Source: Warburgia ugandensis (Eukaryota > Streptophyta > Magnoliopsida > Canellales > Canellaceae). From it: a stretch of DNA of 64,000 nt. The position numbers and the translations under genes were made by a program. The notes beneath the pieces are model-generated. The model ran no database searches, was not told the origin of the DNA, and saw nothing but the letters and a program-made list of their open reading frames with translations. Within the stretch, counting starts at the first letter, position 1. Every line of letters starts with the position of its first letter. Shown piece after piece: positions 1 through 12,839 of this stretch. The stretch lies in assembly GCA_035236585.1 (NCBI GenBank), contig CP141135.1, positions 60,542,190 to 60,606,189 on the forward strand. Reading direction: 5' to 3'.

Positions 1-248
1 AATAATTTCATGTTTATAGTTCATGATAAATGTGCAAATATTATCTGAAAAACATGATTAGGACTTATACATCTTATATGTAAAATTGTGAAATTACATT
101 TTTGGTACATGGGTACCCTATCAGTATTTGTGAAGTATGAGTTTAGGTTTATAGGGTACATCCTTAGTGGATTATCACCTGATAAGTTAGGATGTTATTC
201 TTTTTATAAATCTTTTTACATATGTCTATGAAGAGGCACATCGCCTGC

Positions 249-282
<34 letters not shown>

Positions 283-1556
283 TTATATTCAGGCATGGAG
301 GTTTGAGAATTTTGTTTTCTACAAGCATAGGCTTGGGGAATGTTATGCTAGGAGACTATTAAGGTTTGGCCACCTGCTCTTCAAAATTGATGATTTTATA
401 GATACCATGCTCTATGTGAGGCTAAATGTCGGGTGGGACAATTATGGGAAGGCCAGCCACTGTGACGGTCTGTCTCCCCTTATAGACATGGCGTGTGAGT
501 TTTCCACCTTGGTATCAGTGGAGTACCTATGTAGACATCCAGGTGCGCTCTTATGGATTGGTGCTGTGATGCATAGTAGTCTTTGTATTTTGTGCACGAT
601 AGTGCTAATATGATGGCATTATGAGATGCCTTATATTACTTGGCATGATGATATGCCTTATATCGTTTTACCAGCAGATGCTAGAGGATTATGGACCTCG
701 TATAGTGAGGGCATGAGTATTATATTAATATACTAGCAAAGGCTAGATGATTATGAACCACACATGGTAAGGGGTATGATTATGAGACCTAGTATAGTCT
801 GGGAATGAAAGTTATGTGACTTATTGATTATATTCATAATTTTGTATGTCTTTTAACAATTTCAATATATATCGTATAATTCTATATGTTTATGATTGAG
901 GGAGTAGTTTAATAAAAGTTTTCATATGGAAAAATGAAAGGGTAGATATATTATGCAGAGTATGGTTCATATATTTGGATTATTATATTCATATGACAAA
1001 TGATAATTATAAAAATTTGGTCTATAAATGGATTCTTGAATTATGAAACATATTGTACATTCCATTCAATATGATTGTTATGGAAATGAATATTATGATT
1101 ACTGTGAAATGATTAATCCATATTTAAATTTAATATGCTTCTTAACTCTCCTACCAAGCATAGCTTGTTGAGATATTGTAAATACTTCAGATAGACAGGA
1201 GAAGATGTATACAACAAGAGGAATCCAGCAACCATACTTTTGTGATCAGGTATATACTTTAATAAAGCTTTTGTATTGTGTAATTAGTTATTTGGATTGT
1301 GATATTTGGACATTGAATATAATGATAATAGGGGTTGTGTGAGTGAACCACTGGATGGGTCCTATTTTCATGAAATGAATATGTATTTTATATAAAAAAC
1401 TATATTCTTATGTATAGTATGGGAGTAAAGGAGACATCTGAGATTTTTAAAATGAACTTCAAAGAAAAATCTTCAACTATTTGAATTTCTAAAATTTTTG
1501 GTGACCACCTCTTGAAATTAACATGAAAAAATGTTTTAAAAATCCAGGGTGTTTCA
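1..1556 (+). mobile_element. Family A (Tekay/Del-like) 5' LTR, left-truncated by the window edge
   Basis: This is the last ~1.55 kb of a long LTR. It matches the segment ending at 9407 almost base for base over long stretches, for example around 1-130 versus 7850-7980 and 1140-1260 versus 8960-9100. It ends in GTGTTTCA and is followed within 3 bp by an initiator-Met primer binding site, which fixes it as the 5' LTR of a plus-strand element. An ATT microsatellite lies at about 250-284. Short ORFs here are chance ORFs. Confidence 0.85.
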
Positions 1557-1558
1557 GT

Positions 1559-1570
1559 TGGTATCAGAGC
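1559..1570 (+). other. Primer binding site (initiator tRNA-Met type)
   Basis: TGGTATCAGAGC starts 3 bp after the LTR end. It is the standard PBS complementary to the 3' end of initiator tRNA-Met, used by plant Ty3 chromoviruses and many Copia elements. It sets the plus orientation of the family A element. Confidence 0.88.
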
Positions 1571-4500
1571 GGTTCATCCAGTGACTTGTAGCCATTTATA
1601 TATAGTAAAAAGATTACAATCCAAATATAGGTTAGGATCTAGTGAGTTGATGTAGTATTAAGATAGAATTAGTCAAGTATTGGAGAGAATTAAGTTAGTA
1701 TATTTAGTTTACATAGGAATAGTAAACACATGAAGAGATGCCCTCTAATAAGACAATCAAGAGGATGATGTAAGAAATTATTGATTACATTGTTGAGGAT
1801 AGGGAACAAGTGTATCAAGTAGTAAAAATAGTTAAGTGAGTGTGATGGAACATCCTTATTATACATAAGGTACCCAAATACCATAACTTAGACTAGTGCA
1901 AAATGCTCATACTTAAGTTTAAATAGAAATTATGCCTAGTACCAATGTTCAAAGATAGAATACCCAACATAGGTATATACTCATTGTTCACGTATAACAA
2001 GTGTAAGAATAGGAAGTTTAAAAAGAGGCAAAAGATAGACTAGAAAAGCTTATATAGAAAGTATAGAATGTAGTCTTGGTTGTATAGAAAAGGGTGAAAT
2101 AGAGACGATTAAGGAATGTTAAATTGAAGAAGAGAAATAGGAACAAATGAGGAATGATAGGTTCAAGAGGAGAAAACTTAGAAGAATTACAGACTTCCAT
2201 AGAAATGAGAGTTAGAACTACCATATACCCTGAAACTAGAATAGTCTTTTTAGAAATAATAGAGCAAATGAATATGTAGAGACAATACTATTTGGAAAGA
2301 ATATAAGGAAATAATGAGTACTTTCTTTATCATATATAATTAATGAAATAAAAGGAATTTATTAGTTTATAGTAAGGAAATCTCATTAGGATAGAGTACA
2401 AGAATAAGGTATATATAAGCAGATAATGAATTGATGTTTGAAAGAATTATATCTTAATCTAAAAATGAAAGTTAATGATAAGAAATTATTACAATAGTTG
2501 AGTGGGAGATGACTTCTAAATTTGAGAAAATTTCAAGACAAAGATAATCATGAAGATTTATAATATATATATATATATATATATAATCTCAGATCTTTTA
2601 AGAAACAAGTGCTCCACACTAATACCATAGTGAAATAAGGAGCTGCGTATTCCTTTATTATGTATAAATATGTCAAATATGATTGTATTGGTGAAAAGTT
2701 GAACAATGGAATTGAGATGGATAAGTCAATAGCACAAGGACTTATTCTAAGAAATGCTTATTATGGTTTATAGAAAGAACGATAAGTATATCCTCATTTG
2801 ATAGGATGGACTTGGGTATTAACCTATGATTGAATTGAGTTGCAAATTATTTGACAATATGGATTGTCACAAAGATGAAATCATACTGTAATGATAAGAT
2901 AGTCTTCATATGTAGAAGAGAAGATGCGATAAACTCTTACATTATATCAATTGTAAAGGGAATGAATACATCACTAGAGGCTGACATGTATTTTTGATAA
3001 TTATGATTATTATAGATGATGAATGATGTATGATTGAGAAGAAAGATGCAGTTAAAGGTTAATAAATAAAATAAAATAAAAATAAATTAAAATTATTGCA
3101 CAGGAGAAATCCTATGCATTCACAGATTCTAGCTCTTTCTTGTTCCTCTCCATTTTCCCCTCTTCTATCCCTATTTCCCATTGCATGCTCCTCCTGTTTT
3201 TGAACTTGTAGCCTTCTCCCACTTCATCTCTGATTCTCTTTGGCCATCCTCTTTCTCTTATCTTTGCTTTTCCCTCTTTCCTCTTTAGTTTCCCTTACTC
3301 TTTGTATTCTCTTATGTGTGCTCTATACAGTAAAAACTACTTAGTCACAAGTAAATGTGCATGATGAAAATTTAAATTAAATTACAATAAATTATTATTT
3401 AAATAAGAAAGTCATGTTTCTAATTGACATCACTAGATGGTTAAATAGTGATGATGTTGGTAATAAGTTCATATCCCTTTACAGGATGAAATTTCTATGG
3501 GATATATAAAAGATAATAATTTTGAGTAATGAAAAAAACATACTACCTATGAAGGTTAGTATAATTTAAGAAGAGAAGTGATTTGTATTTGTACCTTATT
3601 TTGAGAAAGATTCTCAAACTATCTATTTTGAAAGATCAGAATTGATATTTGAGTTGTATTTAAAATTGAAACATTCCATCGGTTATTTGATTTAATGGAC
3701 TTCCAGTTTATTCCACTAGTTATTGATCGACACTATGAATTTGGACTCTTTTGATGGAGAGTATTTGTTTATATATTTGAGGTTGGGTGAAATAAACCTT
3801 ATTTGATAAATGAAGTGAGGGAATTCATTTAAATCATATGCCAGTGGAGAATATTCTAAGCATTTGTATTGGTATGTAATGATGGAAATCTTTTTGTATC
3901 ATTATTTAAAGTGAGATGATATTATATTGATGTTTGAAAACACTAATGGTGTTATTGAAGTATTTGAAATGTGATTGTATAGCTAGTGCGATTTCAGATG
4001 TTCATTTAATGATATTAGTCTTATATTTGCTTGTATTATTTTTGTGTTTGAATCTGAATACACCAATGGGTGTAAGTTCAATTATTAGATTCTTAATTAT
4101 GTTTTATCTTCAGTATTTGCACTTGTATGTTTGTATCTATACTTAAGTTAAAGATTATTATTTTTGATTATTGTAATGTAAGGGCATAAATATTATTATA
4201 GTAAATTGGAATTTGAGAAGGTCAAACATGTTCTTTAATTTAAATGGTGATCTCTTTATTTTAGATTCATTTGTGAAACTTGGATGAATAAGTTTGAAAA
4301 ATTTGTACATGATTACGATTGAAATGTTAGGATATGAATTGACATCCTATATTAAATGATTACTTGAAGAATGAAAAAGTTATCTGTTCTGGACATATGT
4401 TGAAGTGATGGAAATTTATTTAAACAAAGGTTATGATGATAGAGTTAAAGTAAGATTCATTATAATAATTGGATTTTTGATTTGTAGTTGGGATTGTAAA

Positions 4501-5157
4501 TTTTCATATATCTATAACAATGCAATTCAGGTTGGATTTTGATAGAAGATTGTCGATGATATGAAAATCTTCCATTATATATGGTTGTGATGATGATGAT
4601 GATGATTGTGATTAAACATTTATCAATTGATGATTTTATAATGTGTTGGCACTATACTATTGAAGAATTCTGATATTATGCTAGAAGTTGTAGAGACGGG
4701 TAAGTAATTCTCACAACATTAGATTTTGTTATATTATGGTAATGTGGAGAATGTAATAAGACAGAGTCTCTGAGATATATATATATTATTTGTGAATGAA
4801 TGGTTTATTAGGTGTACTGGAATAGCGTGTTAAATGCATAAGTCTAAAAATCCGAGGAGACTTTGTCAAAATTTCTTTAGAAATATGATACTTGAATTTT
4901 AAAAGATAGGCAGTTTCATAATGCTAGAATTGGTTAAATATATGTAGAAAAAATTAAATTAAGTGAGAAGTGTATATAAATTGTTCAAAGTTATTATAAA
5001 GAGATATACAGATAAGTGAATAGAAAGTTTGAATTGTTGTTATAAGAATCCTTTAATCAGAGGAGTTATGAGAATTTACATTTGAGACGGCATGAGATGA
5101 TACATTTGGAGTGTTTTGGAAGATAACATGAAAAGAATTTCGAGAATGAAATTCCTC
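1571..5157 (+). mobile_element. Degraded internal region of the family A element
   Basis: About 3.6 kb between the two family A LTRs. It is extremely AT-rich, with no ORF longer than about 70 codons and no gag or pol motif that I could recognise. Its assignment rests on position: PBS on the left, polypurine tract and LTR on the right. It is shorter than an intact chromovirus interior (usually 4.5-6 kb), so deletion and point decay are both likely. It contains an AT dinucleotide run at about 2564-2584 and a pyrimidine-rich patch at about 3120-3300. Confidence 0.65.
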
Positions 5158-5171
5158 TAAGGCGGGAAGTT
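5158..5171 (+). other. Polypurine tract at the end of family A pol
   Basis: The purine-rich AAGGCGGGAAGT lies directly before the LTR start TGTAACA. Just upstream (about 5139-5157) is a decayed 'TTCGAGAATGAAATTCC' tract. In Tekay/Del chromoviruses the last pol codons read as a phe-glu-asp-glu-ile-pro type sequence followed by a G-rich polypurine tract and a TGTAACA LTR start, so the junction supports that lineage. Confidence 0.75.
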
Positions 5172-8100
5172 TGTAACATTCTTAATTATTAAATCTTAAT
5201 TTAAGTAAATTCTAAATTATGTTAAATTGAGATGAAAAGATAATATTAAAAATTTTAATTTCTGGAGCTTTTTAGGTGAAAGTTTTATAGACATCAAATC
5301 AAGTGAAGAGACATTCACATTTGGATTGTACTCGGAAAGATGATTCAAATGACACTAAGTTTCCCGAAATCAGAGTATGGACAAATAAATGGTGATTTTT
5401 CTTATGAAGGGAAATTTGGTAATTTTACTAGTCGGCCCCATTTGCAAAAATATGGGTTAGATGATAATGAGATGTTGGAAAAATATCACGTGTAGCAATC
5501 ATACCTTATAATTGAAAGTATGTTGAGAGGAATGATGAGAAAAACATCATAATTAACAACTAACATAAACTAATTAAAAGAAAAAGAAAAGAAAAGAAAA
5601 GAAAATAAGTAAAAGGAGGGGGCCATTTTTATAATGGTACCCCCTTATCACACAATCTGTTCTCAAACAGAATAGACTCAACAACCATGAAAACAACAAG
5701 AACAAGGAAAACCAAATGCTGGGAAAGAAGAGAAGGAGAAGAGAAGAGAAGAGAGGAGAAGAGAGAGGGAGCAGGAGTGGGAGCCCTCACAATGGAAAAT
5801 GCCATTTTGACCTGAAAAACGAGGAATTTGAGTTTTTGGGTCACCAAAGAAACAAAGCTCTCCGGTGACAATGACGGCTCTGATCTCCAATCTAACCATT
5901 CAATCTAATCTACTTAAGGGGGCAATCAAAAGCCCTTTGTTTCCATTGTGATCGGAGGATTGCCACTGGATCAAGGGGGGAACAATACACGCGTGAAGGG
6001 TTCCTAGAAAAATTCAAAAGAGAACAGTCTTCTCCGGTGACGATGGAGGATGTTAATCTCTCCATAGGTAATTTCTCTGCTAGTTTTTTTTTTTTTTTTT
6101 CATCTAGCATAGATCTTTCGGTGTGCCAGCCACCTACATGCCCGATTTTTTCCTCATCTTCCTCAACAGGTGCATTGTCTAAGCCGGCCACCTGTGCCCT
6201 AGATACATCCTCCCTTCTATTTTCCCAACTAGTACCTGATTGACAAATGATGCTGGCATGCTTGGTGCTCTTTCCCAACATCCACCGAATGGATCATCTT
6301 TAAACCCATTCAGATCCAGTTGTAATAATTCTAGGAACAGGAAAGTAGTTGAATTTCATGATACTCTAGAAGATGACAAGCTCCTTCAAGATCCATCAGG
6401 AGGTATTGAATTTTGTTTGTCACATGGTTAAAGATATTCATTGGAGTTGATCATCCACATGTTTTTTTCTTCAAATTTTAAAGAGAAGCAATTTTATGTT
6501 TATCATAGTTAAACTGCAACATTTTAATTACCTATAACTACACACATTTAGTTAAATGACCTCATGGCCTACACCATTTGTACTCTGGACTCTACTATGG
6601 TGTGTTTTTGTACAAAAATTCACACTGATAACACTATCTACCTAGCCAATGGCTTAGCTTTTAAGTGGATGGGTGTTGTAAAGTAAAATGTTGAATGGTC
6701 CACATTCATATATCAAGTTCCACTCAAATAACAAGGAAGCAGTCTCAATAGTATTTCCTCGACCATGGTACAACCATTTTAGATATAAGAGGCATGCCAG
6801 ATGACTAAATTATGCAGTCATTTTCCTGTGATGCATAAAAAAGACTCATCTTTTTAACCACAATGCGTTCAAGAGTGTCACTTTATGAACTTATTCTTGT
6901 TTTCATATTTGAATGTGCTCACTAGTTGGTCTTATTGGAAACTTGTGTGTGGCAGTAGTAGTCTTAGTTTATCCTTAAGTTTCTGCTTTAACATCATACA
7001 AGAGCTTTGTGTTGGCCAGTGGTGTAGGATAGTTTTTTTCTTTTCTTTTCTTTGCTTCCAAAGCTACTTGAGTTTTCTATTTAGCTTCTTTTATGAAATG
7101 ACTTCATGCTAGAACTTAATATTAGCTCTTCTTAACTATTTGTTTAGGCTCCAATAATAAAGTTGACAAGTATGACCACTACTTGCATGGATCCAATATT
7201 GCCACTATTGTCATTCAAAATCTAATTAGAAGTTTTAGTAAAAAAATAGTGATAACAAGCATAAATTACAAAATGGTAAAGCACGCACCTGCTAGATTAG
7301 CAGGAATGTTTGTAGTGAGTTGAATACTTGGGTTTGCCAAATACCTACCTAATCTTATTGATCCAAACACCTACCTAATCTTATTGATCCTACCTAGACT
7401 TCCTAGTACAACAATTAATGATGTCATTGATTATATAGAATAGAAAATTTTCTAATAAATTAGGTCGTGCCTTGACTTTGATTTTTTCCAGAACATTGAG
7501 GTACAACTTGTTGACCCAACATGGGTACATTTAGACACACTTTTGGATATTAGATCATACTTAAACCTAAATATCTTTGTGCATGTGAATGTATTAAGAA
7601 AAGAATTTTTATGCTATGAATAGATTAAAGCACACGTGGTTGAACGTAAAGAAAAGGACGATTAAAGTTAGTGGAAATTAATGAATGCGTCACATGAGGT
7701 AGGTGGAGATTTAAGAAAGCATATCTGAATAGTAAGATTCATGTTCTAAACATGATCTTATTTCATATTTTGAATGTTATAACATTGAAATTGTATAATT
7801 GTTATTGGATAGGCTTTAAATTGTCATAATGAAAATAAATTTAATTAAAATAAATTTATGTTTATAATTCATGATAAATGTGCAAAAATTATCTGAAAAA
7901 CATGGTTAGGACTTATACATCTTATATGTAAAATTGTGAAATTACAATTTTGGTACATGGGTGCCATGCCAGTATTTGTGGTGTATGAGTCTAGGTTTAT
8001 AAGGTACATTGTTGGTGGATTATCACCTAATAAGTTAGGATGTTATTCTTTTCGTAATTTTTTTTTACATATGTCTATGAACAAGCACATTGCTTGCTAT

Positions 8101-9407
8101 TATTATTATTTTATATCCAGACATGGAGGCCTAAGAGTTTTGTTTTATACAGGCATAAGTCTAGGGAATGCTATGCTAGGAGAGTATTAGGGTTTGGCCA
8201 CTCGCTCTCTTAAATTGACGATTTTATAGATACAAAGCCCATTTGAGGTTAAATGTCTTGTGGGGTAATTATGGGAAGGCTAGCCACTTTGACGGTCTGT
8301 CTCCCCATATAGACATGGCATGTGAGTTTTTCCACCTTTGTATCAGTGGAGTACCTATGTAGACATCCAGGTGTGCTGTTATGGATTGGTGCTGCGATGC
8401 ATAGTAGTCCTTGTATTTTGTGCACGATAGTGCTGATATGATGGCATTATGAGATGCCTTATATTAATTGGCATGATGATATGCCTTATATCATTTTCCT
8501 AGTAGATGCTAGGGGATTATGGACCTCGTATAGTGAGGGCATGATTATTATATTTATATACCAATAGAGGCTGGATGATTATGAACCCCACATGGTAAGG
8601 GGTATGATTATGAGACCCAGTATAGTATGGGAATGAAAGTTATGAGACTTATTGATTATATTCATAATTTTGTATGTCTTTTAACAATTTCAATATATAT
8701 CGTATAATTCTATATGTTTATGATTGAGGGCATAGTTTAATAAAAGTTTTCATATGGAAAAATGAATGGGTAGATATATTATGCAGAGTATGGTTCATGG
8801 ATTTGGATTATTATATTCATATGACAAATGATAATTATAAAAATTTGATCTATAAATGGATTATTGAATTATGAAACATGTTGTAAATTCTATTAAATAT
8901 GATTCCTATGAAAATGAATATTATGATTGTTGTGAAATGATTAATCCATATTTAAATTTGATATGCTTCTTAACTCTCCTACCAAGCATAGCTTGCTGAG
9001 ATATTGTAAATATTTTATGTTTACAATATCTCAGATTCAGATAGACAGGAGAAAATGTACATAACAAGAGGAATCCAGAAACCATACTTTTGTCATCAGG
9101 TATATACTTTAATAAAGCTTTTGTATTGTATAGTTAGTTATTTGGATTGTGATATTTGGACATTTAATATCATGTTAACGTGGGCTGTGTAGGTGAACCA
9201 CTGGATGGGTACTGTTTTTATGAAATGAATATGTATTTTATAAACAAACTATATACTTATATATAGTATGGAAGTAAAGGAGACATCTGGGATTTTTAAA
9301 ATGAACTTCAAAGAAAAATCTTCCGATGTTTTGAATTTCTAAAATTTTTGGTGCACTACCTTTTGAAATTAACATGAAAAAGTGTTTTAAAAACTTGGGG
9401 TATTTCA
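5172..9407 (+). mobile_element. Family A 3' LTR, full length (~4.24 kb)
   Basis: It begins TGTAACATTC after the polypurine tract and ends GGGTATTTCA. Its last 1.55 kb match the 5' LTR at 1-1556. A minus-strand relative occupies 16328-20828 (4501 bp), so LTRs over 4 kb are normal for this family. The right flank resumes Tat/Athila-type gag, so the element sits inside the outer family B element. A T-run at about 6086-6105 and an ORF-like patch at 6037-6431 fall within it. The left target duplication is outside the window. Confidence 0.8.
8996..9034. repeat. Perfect 15-bp hairpin in the family A 3' LTR
   Basis: CTGAGATATTGTAAA at 8996-9010 is followed by a 9-nt loop and then its exact reverse complement at 9020-9034. 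The equivalent hairpin is also in the solo LTR at 16721-16758. The 5' LTR at about 1170-1190 has only the first arm. Confidence 0.9.
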
Positions 9408-9436
9408 AGGCATGTATGGTATTTCAAGGCATGTAT
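9399..9436. repeat. 19-bp tandem duplication across the LTR/gag junction
   Basis: GGTATTTCAAGGCATGTAT occurs twice head to tail. The first copy contains the last bases of the family A LTR (ending at 9407) plus flank, so this is a small post-insertion duplication. Confidence 0.85.
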
Positions 9437-9990
9437 GCCATGTCTGAAAGAGATGATGTCAATGCAAAAATAACATCCTTAACTGAAAAAGTAGAAGCCA
9501 TAGGAATGGAAAAGAATAACTCTAAAAAGGATGGACTAGTGTGTAACATCTATGAGAATACCACACATCTTACTTAGGAATGTCCTACCATTTCAGCATT
9601 TCAAGAGGTACTTCATGATCAGGCTAATACTCTTAATACTTATGAAAGACCTTTCTCCCCATAGTTAGAGACATATAACCCCAACTGGAGAAACCATCCA
9701 AATTTCAGTTGAAGAAATGGACAAAATGCCAATGTCTCGTAACCTAACCCATACTAGCCTCCTCAACAAAACTAAGGACTTCTTGCCCTAGCTCCATACC
9801 AAACTAGTCAACCTCTTGATCTTAGATCTTACTTGCCCCATCCAAAAGGCTTGTTGATGATAATATCTATCAACTCATTCAAAACTAGGAGAGGAAAACT
9901 TCTCAATTAGAAGTTCAATTGAAACAAACCAACCAATCTATGAATGAAATAAAAAATATGATGAGTCAACTAATGCAAAATATGGAAAAA
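9408..9990 (+). pseudogene. Gag remnant of the outer family B element
   Basis: The stretch from about 9420 reads MSERDDVNAKITSL and then a linker to a broken zinc knuckle, where C-x2-C-x4-H-x4-C has its second Cys changed to Tyr and a stop before the last Cys (about 9538-9585). The order (coiled linker, knuckle, then a Pro/Asn/Gln-rich tail at 9640-9850) parallels the better preserved minus-strand gag at 24948-25845. Gag would form the virus-like particle. Several in-frame stops and loss of the N-terminal half make it non-functional. Confidence 0.75.
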
Positions 9991-10054
9991 TGAAAGTTCC
10001 TATATAGGTCTGGGTATATGAATAATTAGGTTTGGGTGAGCTTAAACCTACTTC

Positions 10055-10201
10055 TACTACATTCCAAATAGCTGACCGTTCTATGAAAATACCATGAGGG
10101 GTAATAGAAGATGTGCTTGTCCAGGTAGACCAGTTATGTTTTCTTGTAGATTTTTCTAGTTTTGGATATACAGTGAGTGGTGAATGAGAATAATGAAATA
10201 T
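10055..10201 (+). pseudogene. Protease-region remnant of the outer element
   Basis: Translation in one frame gives ADRSMKIP, a stop, then GVIEDVLVQVDQLCFLVDF. This matches the conserved stretch after the aspartic protease catalytic motif in Tat/Athila elements (family knowledge: a LADRS-x-G-V-x-EDVLV-V-D-F-P-DF pattern). The catalytic segment itself is not visible and was probably deleted between here and gag. The reading is cut by the solo LTR at 10202. Confidence 0.7.
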
Positions 10202-12839
10202 TGTAATGACTCCAATTTTGTAATCCCAAGATAGCAATGAAAAGATCAGTTTTGAAGATAAGGGCATTTTGGTCATTTCACTATTCACCATGACTGAACC
10301 CAGAAATTTGGTCCTAAAAATGGTACCATTAGGTGTGTATTGGAAAAATAAATCCAACAAGACCAAAATCACCTAAAACGGGGTTAAAATGAACAAGTTA
10401 TGGCCCTTTGAAGTTCAAGGGCAAAAATATAATTTTTTTTTATAAAAAACAGATTTAGCCTCAAAACACAGGGGCCCGTTTTGATACGGGCACCCTTCAT
10501 CTTCAACCCCCTAGAGGGTTCTAGAATGGTGGTGATTGGAGGAGAAATCACCGCCATTCTAGAGGTTTCTCCACCACCATTCAAGGGCGGTGAGAGCCCC
10601 CTCCAGAATCCTTTTATAGCTCTATAAATAGAGCTCTTGGGCGCCTCTAATGGCAGCCTAAAAGCTTGAAGAAAACCTATTTTGGAGAAGCAACCAAGAG
10701 GGGAAACGAGGAGAAAAACCCAGCAACGAGCCAGGTATGCCCAAGATCCCTCAAAACCCGTCTTCACAGTAGTCTTAGGATCATTTTCCCTAAGTTTTTG
10801 CATGAAAAATCATGCAAAATAGAGCCCTGGAGAGTCACCAAGGACCAGGGACGTTCCCTGGGCTGCACGGTCGAACCAAGGTGTCCTGAGGATGCCCCGG
10901 TCCCCCAAACGAGCGAAACGCTCCTTACCGCATAGACACGTCGACCGCGTTTGAAGAGAACCAAACGGGAACGTCCGTGGACGCGCCCACAAAATGAAAC
11001 ACCAGGCGGAAAGTTCAGAGCGTCTGCAGACGCGCCTGCTGAGGCACATGCCGTAGACATGCAGCGCGCTAGCAATTCGTGATTTTCTATTTCTTAAGGT
11101 CGCTGGAGCACATGCTGCTAACGTGCAGCGCCCTAGCATTCCACCTTTTCACTCTTAAGGCCCTTATGTACGTGTGACACTAAAATGCTTATAACTTGAG
11201 ATCTAGAGCTCCGATTGAGGCGTCGTAAAAGGCGTTGTGTCTGTGTCGATGATGCGGACACACCCAAACTATAAAATCTCTGATCAAGGCCCAATAAAAG
11301 GTGGGCATGAACCTTATAATAGGATGGTGGCGCGTGACCGCTAGACCTTTGGAAAACTGAGGATACCAAGGCCCAATTAGGACCTTAGGACACCCAAAGG
11401 CATAGGGATGGACCCCTAATGCCTAAGTAATAAGACCAACCACTCTAAAACCCATAAAAGATAGGCCAAACTAACCTTGATTCCCCAAACCATGTTCAGG
11501 AGCGCACAAGGACAAAGGGGTTAGCGCGACCTAGCCAGGTAGGTACTCTATTGCTACTAGATTCTTTTAAAAGAACTATGATTGTTTTGCAAATACATGT
11601 TTTAAGTATATGACTTATTTAGCATGACTTAATTCAGCATGCATGTGATATTTATGCATAGACATGTTTTGTAAACAATTGCATATACCTTATGCATAGA
11701 TATGTTTTGCAAACAAATGCATATATTGCATGATTTGTGAGCATTGAGTTTTTGAAAGATTGCATGTCCTTGAGGGTTACCAAAAGACGTTGGAGTGCAC
11801 AAAAGACACTGGGTAGGTAGTTGTGAGGGACCTAAAGAGGACATGTTTTGAAAAAGAGGTTTTTGGCTTGTTTGATCGTACATGATTTGGGCTGATAAGC
11901 TCGTGGGTGCTATGCTAAGAGGTCTGGGGTGGCCTCCTAGCCTTTACCACTATTAGGTGGATGGGTACCACGCCCAAAAAGGGCATGTCCCTGCTTCGAC
12001 TGCATGTGGTACGGGGGGCTACCACTGGTGTCATGGCACTGGGTCGAAGTGTCATATGCCCCGTGGAGGTATATGATCCTGTGTCCCTAGGTATCCGGGG
12101 ACCACACGGCGGTGAGGTCGTGGGCATAGTTGGACCCTATGGTTTTGTGGACTGATTTGCATTGCATATGGCATGATATGAGGTTGGTCGACCATACCAT
12201 ACTAGATATCTATGAGTTGGATTCAATGAAGCATCTTATGCATATCATAATGTTATGATATATATGTATATGATACTTTCGATTTTGGATTATGTGATCC
12301 TTTAAGTCGTTAGTATTTTAGTTTGACAACGGATTTTTATATTGATATTGAACTTGAGTATTCAAACATGCACATGTTTTGAAAGAGCATATGATTTTAA
12401 AACATCACATGCATTATAAAACTAGTAGTGATAGGCTCCTACTAAGTATAGTATATACTTACCCTATCCTTAACATTTTTCAAGATAATTCCATCAACGA
12501 GTAGAGGACATCTATGTTAGTGCTACGAGCAAGTGAATCAAAAAGGAAACAATTATACATGTAAGTAAATTCTCAACCCTTTGGACATGTATTTGTATTT
12601 ATTTACAGTTGGGCTGTGTGTTGTGACTGGATAGATCTGGGGGAAAAACACTTATGATTTTTAAAGCTTTTCAAAAACTACCTTGGTTGTTGTGAAAGCA
12701 AATAACACTCGGGGTTTTCAAATTGAGTTTCAAAATAAAAGATTTTTCCGCTGCACTGCATTGTTTTTCAAATAGGGATCGCGCCTTAGGAATTTAGATT
12801 TTTCATTTAAAAATGCATGAGAAAACCCGGGTTGTCACA
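10202..12839 (+). mobile_element. Solo LTR, family C (2638 bp), TSD AATAT
   Basis: It begins TGTAATGACTCC and ends CGGGTTGTCACA. The 5-bp target duplication AATAT is exact at 10197-10201 and 12840-12844, and the host protease-to-RT reading resumes on the right. No PBS, polypurine tract or second LTR is present, so this is a solo LTR left by LTR-LTR recombination. The minus-strand copy at 54231-56521 matches it, including the terminal ~180 bp. It is more GC-rich than its surroundings. The ORFs at about 10384-11369 lie wholly within the LTR and resemble no protein I recognise. Confidence 0.9.
10623..10630 (+). promoter_or_regulatory. TATA box in the family C solo LTR
   Basis: TATAAATA lies inside the near-perfect palindrome AGCTCTATAAATAGAGCT, about 420 bp into the LTR, in a plausible position for the LTR promoter. 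No transcription start can be read from sequence. Confidence 0.55.

Noticed and set aside
1559-1570. Possible tRNA-derived sequence
   Set aside because: Only the 12-nt PBS complement is present; no cloverleaf surrounds it here or at 53648.
5629-6281. Overlapping minus-strand ORFs of 73-123 codons
   Set aside because: Inside the family A LTR, purine-rich, without a recognisable domain. The plus-strand patch at 6037-6431 is kept only as a weak finding.
10384-11369. Cluster of 78-139-codon ORFs on both strands
   Set aside because: All fall inside a family C solo LTR whose GC-rich composition lengthens chance ORFs; the homologous LTR at 54231 does not conserve them as far as I can read.
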